A DNA stretch of 64,000 nt, taken from SZAS-103 sp038316385 (lineage in GTDB: Bacteria > Pseudomonadota > Gammaproteobacteria > Xanthomonadales > Xanthomonadaceae). Positions 29,769 through 38,805 of the stretch are shown in pieces; the first letter of the stretch is position 1, and each line of letters starts with the position of its first letter. The stretch lies in the NCBI GenBank assembly GCA_038316385.1, contig JBBQAN010000008.1:1-64000 (forward strand). The letters are read 5' to 3'. A program made the position numbers and the translations under genes. A model generated the notes under the pieces. It worked only from the letters and a program-made list of their open reading frames with translations. It made no database searches and had not been told where the DNA came from.

Positions 29769-30428
29769 ATGACCATAGCAATGAATTTTGATTCCGCCCG
29801 CGCCACCATGATCGAGCAACAGATCCGCCCGTGGGAAGTGCTCGACCCACGCGTGCTGGATGCGCTGGGCCGCGTGCGCCGAGAGGATTTCGTGCCGGTC
29901 GCGTACCGCACGCTCGCATTCGCCGATACCGCATTGCCGCTGGAGCACGGCGAATCGATGCTCAAGCCAGTCGTCGAAGGCCGACTGTTGCAATCACTGG
30001 ATCTGAATGCGTCCGATGACGTGCTGGAAATCGGAACCGGCAGCGGTTTCGTCACCGCATGCCTGGCACAACTCGCGCATGCGGTGACCAGCATCGATAT
30101 CCATGCCGATTTCATCGAAGTCGCGCGCGCACGCCTTGCCGCTGCGGGCATGCACAACGTCCGCCTCGACGTCGCCGATGCGCTGAGATGGAGCGCAGGC
30201 TGCCAGTTCGACGCGGTCTGCGTCGGCGGTGCGGTTGCCGAGATTCCGCCGCGCGTGTTTGATTGGGTGAAGCCGGGCGGCCGGCTGTTCGTCGTTCACG
30301 GCAACGCGCCAGCGCAGGAAGCCGTGCGCATGATCCGTCGCGGCGAAGGCTGGCATACCGAAAGCCTGTTCGAGACGGACATTCCTTATCTGCGTGGCGC
30401 GGCGCCAGTGCAACGTTTCGCACTGTGA
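29769..30428 (+). CDS. pcm: Protein-L-isoaspartate O-methyltransferase
   Basis: A 219-residue SAM-dependent enzyme that methylates isoaspartyl residues in damaged proteins. The N-terminal MIEQQIRPWEVLD and RVRREDFVP are family-typical, as is ADTALPLEHGESMLKP near residue 55. Motif I is VLEIGTGSGFVTACLA. The post-motif acidic residue is in SIDIHADFIEVAR, and VCVGGAVAEIP completes the core. An ATG at 29781 is an alternative start. The tolC gene begins 59 bases downstream on the same strand, an arrangement I recall from xanthomonads. Confidence 0.9.
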   Translation: MTIAMNFDSARATMIEQQIRPWEVLDPRVLDALGRVRREDFVPVAYRTLAFADTALPLEHGESMLKPVVEGRLLQSLDLNASDDVLEIGTGSGFVTACLAQLAHAVTSIDIHADFIEVARARLAAAGMHNVRLDVADALRWSAGCQFDAVCVGGAVAEIPPRVFDWVKPGGRLFVVHGNAPAQEAVRMIRRGEGWHTESLFETDIPYLRGAAPVQRFAL

Positions 30429-30487
30429 ACGCGTCTGTCCCGACCAATACGGCTGCGACAGCCGCGACCGCATCCCGAGAGAATCGC

Positions 30488-32074
30488 ATGACCTTCCGCC
30501 TACGCCCCATCCACATCGCCCTGCTGCTCGCATTCGGCTGCGCATCGGCGCAAGCCGGCGATCTCGTGCAGGCCTACGACCTGGCCCGGCAGAGCGACCC
30601 GCAACTGGCCGGTTCCGATGCCAACAAGCGCGCGCAGGAAGAAGGCATCGGCATCTCGCGTTCGGCGCTGCTGCCGCAGATCAACGGCATTGCCGAGATC
30701 AGCAAGACAACGGGCAGCAGCAGTTCGATCAGCACGACGCCGGACGGCAAAGGCGGCGTCAAGTTCGGTCCGTCCAACGGCAACACCGACATCAAGAACC
30801 GCAGCTACACCGTTAACCTGCAGCAGAGCATCTACGATCATTCGAATTACACCCGACTGAAGGCCAGCCGCAGTCGCGCCGGCCAGTACGATGCGCTCTA
30901 CGATAGCGCCGCCGATATGCTCATCACCCGCGTCGCGCAGTCGTATTTCAACGTGCTCAGCGCTATCCAGGATCTGGCGTCGTCGCGTGCACAGGAACGC
31001 GCGCTCAAGCGCCAGCTCGACCAGGCCAATGTCCGCCTGCAAGTCGGCCTTGCGCCGATCACCGACGCGCAGGAAGCAAAGGCGCAGTACGACATCGCGC
31101 GCGCGCAGACGATCAATTTTGAAACCACGTTGTCCGATGCGCGCGAAGCGCTGACCGAAATCACCGGCCAGCCGATAGAGCATTTCAAGGGACTCGCCCC
31201 GGATTTCGCGCCGACCGCGCCGTCGCCGGAAGATGTCGACGCCTGGGTGAAGAAAGCGGTCGACGAGAACCCGCAGATTCGCGCGCAGCAGCTTGCACTG
31301 GATGCTGCGAACCACGACGTCGATACTGCGCGCGCCGGCCATCTGCCGACGCTCGGGTTCTCCGCTAGCTATGGCGACCGTGCGCAGTGGGGCTCGTTTT
31401 CATCAAACGGATTCGACTTCCCCGCGACCAGCACCAGCAACGGCCCAACTTATGCGCTGACGCTGAACGTGCCGATCTTCTCGGGCTTCGCGGTTTCCGA
31501 TCGCGTACGCCAGGCATTGGCGATACGCGACGCGGCGGCCGATACGCTGGAACAAACACGCCGCGCGATCATCCGTCAGGTGCGCAATGCCTATCACGCA
31601 ACATTGGGCGGCCTCATCGAAATCGAGGCGCGCAAACAGGCGCTGTTGTCCGCGCAAACCGCGCTGGAAGCCACGAAGACCGGTCTGGAAGTTGGTACAC
31701 GCACGATCGTCGATGTCTTGATCAGCGAGCAGACGTTGTTCTCGGCACAGCGCGACTACGCGCGCGCGCGCAATAATTTCGTGGTTAACGGCCTGCTGTT
31801 GAAACAGTCCTCCGGCGACATCCATCCATCCGACCTGACGGCGGTGAACTCACTGTTGGTGACCGACGCCGAGTCGGCACTCGATCAATCCGACAACGCC
31901 AGCGATACCGCGATGCCGGGCTTGCCGAGCCCGCCTGCGAAAGCCGGCGAAGCGGACAAATCCAGCGACGTCGACAGCACCGCTGCGCCGATGAAGAAAC
32001 ACAAGAAGAAGAAACGCGCACAACAGAGCGCACCAAACACCGACGCACCGATCACGATTCCTCCAAACAATTAA
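30488..32074 (+). CDS. tolC: TolC-type outer-membrane efflux channel
   Basis: A 528-residue outer-membrane channel component for tripartite pumps and type I secretion. The signal peptide ends at ASAQAG (about residue 22). Two repeat halves follow the TolC pattern: DLVQAYDLARQSDPQL with SALLPQINGIAEIS, and ENPQIRAQQLALDAANHDVDTARAGHLPTLGFSASYGD in the second half, with TIVDVLISEQTLFSAQRDYARARNNFVVNGLLL near the end. The C-terminal 70 residues form an unusual tail rich in Asp/Ser/Pro, ending in a Lys-rich KKHKKKKRAQQ run. It overlaps the convergent waaA stop by a few bases. Confidence 0.93.
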   Translation: MTFRLRPIHIALLLAFGCASAQAGDLVQAYDLARQSDPQLAGSDANKRAQEEGIGISRSALLPQINGIAEISKTTGSSSSISTTPDGKGGVKFGPSNGNTDIKNRSYTVNLQQSIYDHSNYTRLKASRSRAGQYDALYDSAADMLITRVAQSYFNVLSAIQDLASSRAQERALKRQLDQANVRLQVGLAPITDAQEAKAQYDIARAQTINFETTLSDAREALTEITGQPIEHFKGLAPDFAPTAPSPEDVDAWVKKAVDENPQIRAQQLALDAANHDVDTARAGHLPTLGFSASYGDRAQWGSFSSNGFDFPATSTSNGPTYALTLNVPIFSGFAVSDRVRQALAIRDAAADTLEQTRRAIIRQVRNAYHATLGGLIEIEARKQALLSAQTALEATKTGLEVGTRTIVDVLISEQTLFSAQRDYARARNNFVVNGLLLKQSSGDIHPSDLTAVNSLLVTDAESALDQSDNASDTAMPGLPSPPAKAGEADKSSDVDSTAAPMKKHKKKKRAQQSAPNTDAPITIPPNN

Positions 32075-33369
32075 GTCGCGATCGGCAAACACTGCGCGAT
32101 CAATTCCAGCGTCCGTGCCAGCGCGCCGCGTTCGCGCTCCACGATCAGCCGACCTGCCGCGCCCATCGCGATACGGCGGGGCGCATCGGCAAGCAGTTCG
32201 GCCAATGCATTGCCTAGGCCGTCGGCGTCGACGACCTGCAATAGCGCGCCTCCAGCGCGCAACAGCGCTGTCGCGTCGGCAAAATTGAAGGTGTGCGGGC
32301 CGACTATTGACGGTACCGCGAGCGCGGCCGGCTCGAGCACGTTATGGCCGCCGATGGCCTGCAGGCTGCCGCCGACGAAGGCGACATCGGCCGCCGCGTA
32401 GAAACCCATCAAATCGCCCATGCTGTCGATCACCAAGCATTCGGTGGCCGTATCGGCCATCTCGTCCTTGCTGCGTCTGCGCGTCCGCAAGCCACGGCGC
32501 ATGCAGGCTTCCGCGACATGCGCGAACCGCGTTGGGTGGCGCGGCGCCCATAACAGCAACACGTCGGGAAACCGCTCGCGCAGTCGCGCATGCACATCGA
32601 GGACGTGCGCCTCTTCGTCTTCGTGCGTGCTTGCCGCGATCCATACCGGACGCGCGCTACCCCATGCCGCGCGACGCAGCCGCGCCTGTGCGGTGAGTCC
32701 TTCCGGCACGCGCAGGTCGTACTTGAGATTGCCGACCACACGCACACGCTCGTGCGGGCCGCCGACGCTGCGCAAGCGCTGCGCGTCGTTTTCCGATTGC
32801 GCTGCGATCAACGTGACCTGACCCAGGGTGAGCCGTATCAACGGCAACACCGGTTGATAACCGCGCCAGGATCGCAGCGAGAGCCGCGCATTGACCATCA
32901 GCAGCGGAATCCCGCTGCGGCCGATCGCGACGTACAGATTCGGCCAGATCTCGGTTTCCATCACCACGGTCAGCTGCGGCCGGATGTGCGCGAGGAAACG
33001 CCGCACCACTCCCGGCAGGTCGTACGGGAAATACAGATGACGCACATCGCCATTCCAGAGCGATTGCACGCGCGCGGCTCCGGTCGGTGTGGTCGTGGTG
33101 ACAACCAGTTGCAAGCCCGTATAACGTGCGCGCAATGCATCGACCAGCGGCGCAGCCGCGTTGACCTCGCCGACCGACACCGCATGCACCCACAGCGATC
33201 CATCCAGCGGCGCAGCTCCATACCAGCCGAAGCGCTCGCTCCAGCGACCAAAATAGTTGCGGTCGCGCAGCCCGCGCCAGACCAGGTGATACAGCATCAC
33301 CGGCACCAGTGCGTACATCACACAGGCATACGCTCCGCGCAGCAGGCGTTGCCATGGCGTCAGATGCAT
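32071..33369 (-). CDS. waaA: Kdo transferase (3-deoxy-D-manno-octulosonate transferase)
   Basis: A 432-residue inner-membrane-anchored GT30 enzyme that adds Kdo from CMP-Kdo to lipid A precursor. It starts with a hydrophobic anchor (residues 8-30). Next come WVHAVSVGEVNAA with the catalytic Glu68, TTTTPTGAARV, and ETEIWPNLYVAIGRSGIPLLMVNARLS (start near 32960). GNLKYD, WIAASTHEDEE and the late FVGGSLQAIGGHNVLEPAALAVPSIVGPHTFNF are all typical. The ATG at 33369 fits the anchor. It is divergent from the first acyltransferase gene by only 35 bases, so these core lipid A genes share a tight promoter region. Confidence 0.95.
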   Translation of the reverse strand: MHLTPWQRLLRGAYACVMYALVPVMLYHLVWRGLRDRNYFGRWSERFGWYGAAPLDGSLWVHAVSVGEVNAAAPLVDALRARYTGLQLVVTTTTPTGAARVQSLWNGDVRHLYFPYDLPGVVRRFLAHIRPQLTVVMETEIWPNLYVAIGRSGIPLLMVNARLSLRSWRGYQPVLPLIRLTLGQVTLIAAQSENDAQRLRSVGGPHERVRVVGNLKYDLRVPEGLTAQARLRRAAWGSARPVWIAASTHEDEEAHVLDVHARLRERFPDVLLLWAPRHPTRFAHVAEACMRRGLRTRRRSKDEMADTATECLVIDSMGDLMGFYAAADVAFVGGSLQAIGGHNVLEPAALAVPSIVGPHTFNFADATALLRAGGALLQVVDADGLGNALAELLADAPRRIAMGAAGRLIVERERGALARTLELIAQCLPIAT

Positions 33370-33404
33370 CGGCGAAGGATACCGGACGCCGTTAGAATCC
33401 GTGC

Positions 33405-34319
33405 GTGACCGAATCCACTGCCGCTCCCCCACTGTCGATGCCGAACTGGCCTGCCTGGCTGGGCATCGCGCTTGGCTGGGCGCTGGCGCGGTTGCCGTGG
33501 TGGCTGCTGCGACGCGTTGCGCCAGTGCTCGGATGGGCGTTACGCCAGTGTATGGTTTCGCGTCGGCGGGTTGCCACACGCAATTTGTCGATATGTTTTC
33601 CGAAACTAAGCGCAAACCAGCGTGAGCTACTTTTGCGCGCGCACTTCGCAGCGCTGGGCATGGCGGTGTTCGAATTCATGCGAGCCTGGTGGGGGCCGCT
33701 GCGACCATTGGATTCCGGCTTGACGGTCGAGGGGCTGCAGCACATTGAGCATGCGCGCGCCGAAGGTCGCGGGGTGCTGTTGATCTCGCCGCATTTCACG
33801 ACGCTCGAGATCAGCCTGCGCCTGCTTTGCCGATATGCACCCATAGCCGGCATGTATCGTCCGCATGCCTCACCGGCGCTGGAGTGGGCGGTCAGGCGCG
33901 GCCGTATGCGGCACGCGGCGGCGATGTTCACGCGCGACGCGCTGCGGCCGGCGATCCGATACCTCAAGGCTGGCGGAATCCTGTGGCTTGCGCCGGATCA
34001 GGAAAGCCGACGCGGCGACAGCGTGTTCGTGCCGTTCTTCGGTCGCCCGGCATGGAGCCTGACCTCGACCCACCAGTTGGCGCGCTTGAGCGGCGCGCGT
34101 GTGCTGCCCCTGTTCCACGAGCGTCTCGACGATGGCAGTTATCGCATTGAAATCGGCGCAGCGCTGAGCGTTTTTCCAGGCAACGATGCCAGCGTTGATA
34201 CTGCGCGCGTGATGGCGCAGATGGAAACCCTGATCCGTCGCGCTCCGGCGCAATACCTGTGGATCCACAAGCGCTTCAAGACCCAGCCCGCCGGCACTTC
34301 ACCCTATCAATCTCAATAA
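33405..34319 (+). CDS. LpxL/HtrB-type lipid A acyltransferase, copy 1
   Basis: A 304-residue membrane acyltransferase of the lauroyl/myristoyl (LABLAM) family that adds secondary acyl chains to Kdo-lipid A. The HX4E catalytic motif is His130-Glu135 in SPHFTTLE. RRVATRNLSICFPKL, MYRPHASP, LAPDQESRRGDSVFVPFFGRPA and the final QYLWIHKRFKT are family hallmarks. It starts at a GTG (33405); an ATG at 33438 is the alternative. It is divergent from waaA and convergent with a second acyltransferase gene. Which acyl chain it transfers cannot be read. Confidence 0.9.
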   Translation: MTESTAAPPLSMPNWPAWLGIALGWALARLPWWLLRRVAPVLGWALRQCMVSRRRVATRNLSICFPKLSANQRELLLRAHFAALGMAVFEFMRAWWGPLRPLDSGLTVEGLQHIEHARAEGRGVLLISPHFTTLEISLRLLCRYAPIAGMYRPHASPALEWAVRRGRMRHAAAMFTRDALRPAIRYLKAGGILWLAPDQESRRGDSVFVPFFGRPAWSLTSTHQLARLSGARVLPLFHERLDDGSYRIEIGAALSVFPGNDASVDTARVMAQMETLIRRAPAQYLWIHKRFKTQPAGTSPYQSQ

Positions 34320-35191
34320 ACTGCGGGCTCGCCCGGGGGTCGCGTCTTGAAACGACGATGCACCCATAGATATTGCTCCGGGTGCCTACGTACGACGAAC
34401 TCCAGTTCGCGCATGTAGATTTGCGCAGCCTGTTCGGGAGAGCCGTCGATCCATCCCGGCCACGCAGCCTCGATGGACAGGCAATATCGACCATCGGGTT
34501 CGCGATGGAACCAGAACGGCAGCATCCGCGCATTGCTGCGACGTACCAGGTTCGGGGTCGTGGTCAATGTCGCCGCATTGATGCCGAAGAACGGGACGAA
34601 GGCATTCTGGTATGTGAAGTTCTGATCGGCCGAATACACCAGCGGCTCGCCCGCCTTCAGCGTGCGCAGCATGCCGCGTACATCTTTCTTCGCGATCAGC
34701 ACTCCGGACACGCGCGAACGCGCCGCGTTGATCGTCGCTTCTACGCAAGCCGAATTGTTCCGGCGCACGACCGCACCCAGCGGTCGATCCAGCGCTTCGG
34801 ACAATAACCGCACAGCAAGCTCGGTATGAGTAAAGTGGCCAGTGAACAACAAGACGCCGCGACCCTCGGCCAGCGCAGCCCGCAGCAATGGCAAACCCTC
34901 GACGCGCGCGAGCCCAACCAGCGCCGAGGAAGGTGCATACCAGGCCCGAAGCAATTCCAGTAAGCCCATCACGGAGGCACGGTGGTTCGCTCTCAGCAAA
35001 CGCCGCCGCTCGATCGCGGAGAGTTCTGGAAAACACAGCGAAATGTTGATTGCGGCGATCCGGCGTCTACTCACCGTTAGCGGCCACAACAGCAGCGAAA
35101 GAACGGCGGCCAGCTGCAACAGGACGCCTTGCGGAAGCCGCGCAATGCCCCGTGCGGCCAGCACCAGCGGCGCCATGCCCCAGCAGCGCAC
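34313..35191 (-). CDS. LpxL/HtrB-type lipid A acyltransferase, copy 2
   Basis: A 292-residue paralogue of the preceding gene on the opposite strand. The HX4E motif is His119-Glu124 (TGHFTHTE). RRRIAAINISLCFPEL, VVRRNNSACVE, YSADQNFTYQNAFVPFFGINAAT and the final QYLWVHRRFKTRPPG match the family. The alternative start at the ATG 35176 would remove five residues from the GTG start at 35191. The two acyltransferase genes run into each other with stops overlapping by 7 bases. Two copies would give two secondary acyl chains on lipid A. Confidence 0.9.
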   Translation of the reverse strand: MRCWGMAPLVLAARGIARLPQGVLLQLAAVLSLLLWPLTVSRRRIAAINISLCFPELSAIERRRLLRANHRASVMGLLELLRAWYAPSSALVGLARVEGLPLLRAALAEGRGVLLFTGHFTHTELAVRLLSEALDRPLGAVVRRNNSACVEATINAARSRVSGVLIAKKDVRGMLRTLKAGEPLVYSADQNFTYQNAFVPFFGINAATLTTTPNLVRRSNARMLPFWFHREPDGRYCLSIEAAWPGWIDGSPEQAAQIYMRELEFVVRRHPEQYLWVHRRFKTRPPGEPAVY

Positions 35192-35265
35192 CTAGCGATC
35201 GTCCTGGCGCCCGGCCTCAAACACCCGGTCGCGTTTTGCTGCGGCCAGGATGCGTTCGAAACCGA

Positions 35266-36594
35266 TCATGTGAGTTCTGGCTCGCGTCCATCGGCGATGG
35301 CGACCAAGGGTTTGGCTTCGGCAAGTTCGAATGCGTCAATTCCAAACAAGGCTCCCGCATACGAGCCCACCAGCAACAAGGTCAGTCCGCCCCAGAAACT
35401 CGAATAGAACGCCAGATGCGTATTCAGCGGAAACACCGTCACCGCAAGTGCAACCGCCGGAATCGCTGCGCGTGCGCGCGCCGTTGGGGCGGCCCAGCGC
35501 CATGCGCGTATCGCCAGCGCCGCGCCGACCAGCCACAGCAGCAAACCGAGCGCGCCGGTTTCGCTGAGGATTTCCAGCACGATCTGGTGCGCGTGCAACG
35601 CATCGCCTTGACCCCAAGCCGGCGCGCCTATGTTCTGCGGTGCGCACACCGCATACGCATCGCGATAACCGCGCACGCCGACGCCATTGAGCGGATGTTC
35701 GCAGAACATGCACACGGCGGCGTCCCAGATTCGCAAGCGCCCCGAAAGTGCTTGATCGAGTCCGACCGCATCGCCCGAAAATACTGCCTCGGTGCGCGTG
35801 ATGCGCTCGTGCAGATCGCGCGGAAAGATCGCTGCAAGCACCACCAGGCTGATCGCGCCGATGGCGAACACAGCCAACATGCGCTTCCAGCCGAGCAGGC
35901 GCCAGCCGGAAAACAGCAATAGCACGCCGAAGCTCACCCATGCCGCGCGCGAGCCGGACAGCAAGATGACTGAGCCGATCAACATCGCAGCGACCAGCCA
36001 GCCGACCACGCCCGCGCGCCGCGCCGCGATGCCTAGCGGGAACGCACCCAAGCTCGCGAGCACCTGGCCCAGATGCGGATGCTTGGCACTGAATACGCCA
36101 CTGATGCGGACGGCGCCGGTGATGCGGTCCGACCCCGGCGCACCGCCTAGACTCCAGCCGGTCGCAGCCTGCAGCAGTCCGTCGAGCGTCCAGACCAGCA
36201 CGATGACGGCGATTCCGACATAGACAACGCGACGATCCGCTTCGCGATGCACCGCGATCGCGGCCAGCCACAGGAACGGCAGGTACCGCAGATCCACCAC
36301 GACCCGGTACAGACTGTGCAATGGATCGATCGCATCGGTGCACGACAGCAGTTCCGGCAACCAATAACTGAAGAACAGCACGGAGGTCAGCGCCCAGGAC
36401 TCGCGGCTCAGCAAGTCATCGCCACCACGGAAACGGCGCGCGCCTAGCCAGACTATCGTGACGATCGCACCCAGCGATACCGCGCTGTTGGCCAAGGCGG
36501 CCCACGGCCACACCGCGACGCATGCGAGCACCAGCCACGGTGCCCAGCGCGCGCGCGGCGCGGCGTCAGCGAGCGGTATCGACGAGGTTTGCAT
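35266..36594 (-). CDS. O-antigen ligase/polymerase-like membrane protein
   Basis: A 442-residue integral membrane protein with about 11-12 helices. The long periplasmic loop near residues 285-360 contains SGRLRIWDAAVCMFCEHPLNGVGVRGYRD and ALHAHQIVLEILSETGALGLLLW, the Wzy_C/WaaL-type region with its conserved Arg and His. It probably ligates O-polysaccharide or a sugar chain to the lipid A core. The ATG at 36594 overlaps the 3' end of the glycosyltransferase gene by 29 bases, so both are in one operon. A polymerase role cannot be excluded. Confidence 0.85.
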   Translation of the reverse strand: MQTSSIPLADAAPRARWAPWLVLACVAVWPWAALANSAVSLGAIVTIVWLGARRFRGGDDLLSRESWALTSVLFFSYWLPELLSCTDAIDPLHSLYRVVVDLRYLPFLWLAAIAVHREADRRVVYVGIAVIVLVWTLDGLLQAATGWSLGGAPGSDRITGAVRISGVFSAKHPHLGQVLASLGAFPLGIAARRAGVVGWLVAAMLIGSVILLSGSRAAWVSFGVLLLFSGWRLLGWKRMLAVFAIGAISLVVLAAIFPRDLHERITRTEAVFSGDAVGLDQALSGRLRIWDAAVCMFCEHPLNGVGVRGYRDAYAVCAPQNIGAPAWGQGDALHAHQIVLEILSETGALGLLLWLVGAALAIRAWRWAAPTARARAAIPAVALAVTVFPLNTHLAFYSSFWGGLTLLLVGSYAGALFGIDAFELAEAKPLVAIADGREPELT

Positions 36595-37723
36595 ACAGCG
36601 CGAGCGTGTCGGTTTGCATGCGCGCAAGGGTATAACGATCCGGCAGCTTAATCGCCGGTCGCGGCGCATCCAGCAAACATTTTGCGCGTGTGGCAAGTGC
36701 GTTCGCATCGCCAGGCGCGATCGCGCCATCCGGAAACAGCTCACGCAGCAAGTCGCCGACGCCGCCGAGATTCCATCCGAGCACGGCGCGACGTCTACAC
36801 AAGGCCTCGATCACTGTGCGGCCGAACGCCTCGGGTTTCTCCGACAGTTGCAGCACCAGATCGGACATCGCGTACAACTCGCGCATCTGCGCGAGCGGCG
36901 CAGTGAATGCGACGGCATCGCGCAGGCCCAGCGCATCGGCTTGCGCGCGCAACTCGGCCAGATAGCGCTCGCGTCCGGCCTGATCGACGCCAGCCAGCAA
37001 CAACCGCGCATCGATGCCGTCTGCACGCAATCGCGCGAGCAGATTCAGCGCGTGCGTGTGGCCTTTGAGACGCGTGCCGCGCGCGGGCAGCAACAGCAGA
37101 CGGCCACCCTCGAGTTGCGGATGTTCCGCAATAAACTGCGCGCGCCACGTTGCATCGAGCGCCGCATCGCACGGCCGCAGGCGCTCCGTGCGCCTGTCGG
37201 CACTCCCCACATCCATGTGGGTCGGATCGACGCCGCGCGGAATCACTACCAGTCGTGTCGGATCGACCTCGGGATAATGCTGCAACGCATACGCGCGCAC
37301 GGTTTCGGAAACGCAGATCACGCGCTCGCCGCGCAGCATCACACCGCTGTAGCGGCCCGGCGAATTCAGCCCGTGCATCGTCGTGACGAAATGCGGCGGT
37401 GCTTTCATTCCGCGCAGCGCGGCAACACCGAGCCAGGCAGGCAAGCGCGAACGCGCGTGCACGATGTCGGCGGACGAGTCGCGAAACATGGCTCTCAATG
37501 TCGGGATGTGCCGCAATGCCAATGGCGACTTGCGACCGATCGGCAAGGCGATATGCTCCGCACCGATCGCGTGCAGCGCCGGCAGCAGACGGCCACCGGC
37601 CGATACCACGATTGCGCGATGGCCCGCATCGAGCAGCGCTGCAGCGATCTCCAATGTCGAGCGTTCTACGCCGCCTGCATCCAGCGTCGGCAGCAATTGC
37701 ACGACGGTCAGCGAACGCGTCAC
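36566..37723 (-). CDS. Family 4 glycosyltransferase
   Basis: A 385-residue GT-B enzyme. The N-terminal loop LLPTLDAGGVERSTLEIAAAL holds the typical GG-E motif. The C-terminal donor domain has LPARGTRLKGHTHAL and the EX7E motif in SEKPEAFGRTVIEAL (about residue 295). VSETVRAYALQHYP and IPRGVDP are standard linker blocks. It probably adds a sugar to the LPS core or O-chain, given the ligase-like gene downstream. The start is a GTG at 37723. The donor sugar is not known. Confidence 0.88.
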   Translation of the reverse strand: MTRSLTVVQLLPTLDAGGVERSTLEIAAALLDAGHRAIVVSAGGRLLPALHAIGAEHIALPIGRKSPLALRHIPTLRAMFRDSSADIVHARSRLPAWLGVAALRGMKAPPHFVTTMHGLNSPGRYSGVMLRGERVICVSETVRAYALQHYPEVDPTRLVVIPRGVDPTHMDVGSADRRTERLRPCDAALDATWRAQFIAEHPQLEGGRLLLLPARGTRLKGHTHALNLLARLRADGIDARLLLAGVDQAGRERYLAELRAQADALGLRDAVAFTAPLAQMRELYAMSDLVLQLSEKPEAFGRTVIEALCRRRAVLGWNLGGVGDLLRELFPDGAIAPGDANALATRAKCLLDAPRPAIKLPDRYTLARMQTDTLALYANLVDTAR

Positions 37724-37748
37724 AGCCTAAAAGACGGCCCGATCCAAC

Positions 37749-37952
37749 TCAATCGATCAGCACGTACAGCGCGCCGCAATAAGGACACTTGCAAGGCCCT
37801 TCTTCCTCGATCGGCAGGTACACACGCGGATGCGAATTCCACAACGCCATCGACGGCATCGGACAACACAGCGGCAGGTCCGCGCGCACGACCTCATAGC
37901 GGTTTTCGGCGTTGGCCTGCGCGGTCGGTAACGATTGGGCTGAGGTCGTCAT
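37749..37952 (-). CDS. Small zinc-finger protein (zf-CHCC)
   Basis: A 67-residue protein of the COG4391 zinc-finger family, related to the NDUFS6-type fold. The ligands are in DLPLCCPMP, the His of WNSHPRVYL, and CKCPYCGALYVL at the C-terminus. The N-terminal 20 residues are polar and disordered-looking. Its role is unknown; in many proteobacteria it lies beside transaminase or LPS glycosyltransferase genes, as here. The GT4 gene follows 25 bases downstream on the same strand. Confidence 0.88.
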   Translation of the reverse strand: MTTSAQSLPTAQANAENRYEVVRADLPLCCPMPSMALWNSHPRVYLPIEEEGPCKCPYCGALYVLID

Positions 37953-38094
37953 GATCTTGAGCGTTCGGCGGCGGTATGCACCATTGTAACCGTGCAGCAG
38001 CCGGACGCCTGATTCTTCTGGGCATTGTCTTGCGCCCGTTCGATTACGCCGTCCACGTGATGGAACAAACCGGACCAGTCAAGGCACAATAAAA

Positions 38095-38796
38095 TTACGG
38101 CACATCGAACACCAACGCCTCGGTTTCCGCTTCGGCGCACAAGCGCAGCTCGGCCTGCTCGGTAATGCCCGCAGCATCGCCGATATCAAGCAGCGTTTTA
38201 TCGTCGATTCGCAGCAGACCGCGCACGACTTGCACCCAAGCCCTGCGTCCAGCGCCGAGAGTAAGTCCGACGGATTCGCCTGGCGCGAGCACCGTCGCGT
38301 AAACACGTGCGTCCTGGCGGATCGGGAGCGAACCGTCGGCGCCATCGGGCGATGCAACAAGGCGCAATATGCCGCGTCGTTCCTCGATCGGGAAATGCTG
38401 TTGCGCGTAGCGCGGGGTCGCGTTGATCCGGTCTGGCTGGATCCACACCTGCAGGAAATGCACGGATTCGTCCTGCGACGCGTTGAACTCGCTGTGTTCG
38501 ATTCCGCTGCCGGCACTCATGCACTGCACGTCGCCGGGGCGGATCGTTGAACCAGTGCCGATGCTGTCGCGATGCTGCAACGCGCCCTCGATCACGTACG
38601 AAATGATTTCCATGTTGGCGTGACGATGCGGCGCGAATCCACCGCCGGCGGCGACGCGATCTTCGTTGATCACGCGCAACGGCCCGAACCCAGTCCAGGC
38701 CGGATCGTGATAACCGGCGAACGAGAACGTATGCCGACTGTCCAGCCAACCGTGATTGGCGTGGCCGCGCTCAGCCGCCCGTCGAAGCAGGATCAT
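38095..38796 (-). CDS. Pirin-family protein (YhhW-like)
   Basis: A 233-residue bicupin. The N-terminal RGHANHGWLDSRHTFSFAGY and GFGPLRVINEDRV are diagnostic for pirin. The metal ligands lie in FAPHRHANMEIISYVIEG (two His) and GIEHSEFNAS (His and Glu). Some members oxidise quercetin in vitro; the natural role is not settled. It lies 9 bases after the YceI gene on the same strand and likely shares its transcript. No truncation is seen. Confidence 0.93.
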   Translation of the reverse strand: MILLRRAAERGHANHGWLDSRHTFSFAGYHDPAWTGFGPLRVINEDRVAAGGGFAPHRHANMEIISYVIEGALQHRDSIGTGSTIRPGDVQCMSAGSGIEHSEFNASQDESVHFLQVWIQPDRINATPRYAQQHFPIEERRGILRLVASPDGADGSLPIRQDARVYATVLAPGESVGLTLGAGRRAWVQVVRGLLRIDDKTLLDIGDAAGITEQAELRLCAEAETEALVFDVP

Positions 38797-38805
38797 CGCG
38801 CCGGC

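Noticed and set aside
37949..38140. 63-codon reverse frame upstream of the zinc-finger gene, overlapping its start
   Set aside because: No family likeness and no ribosome site; it looks like the leader of the zinc-finger gene.
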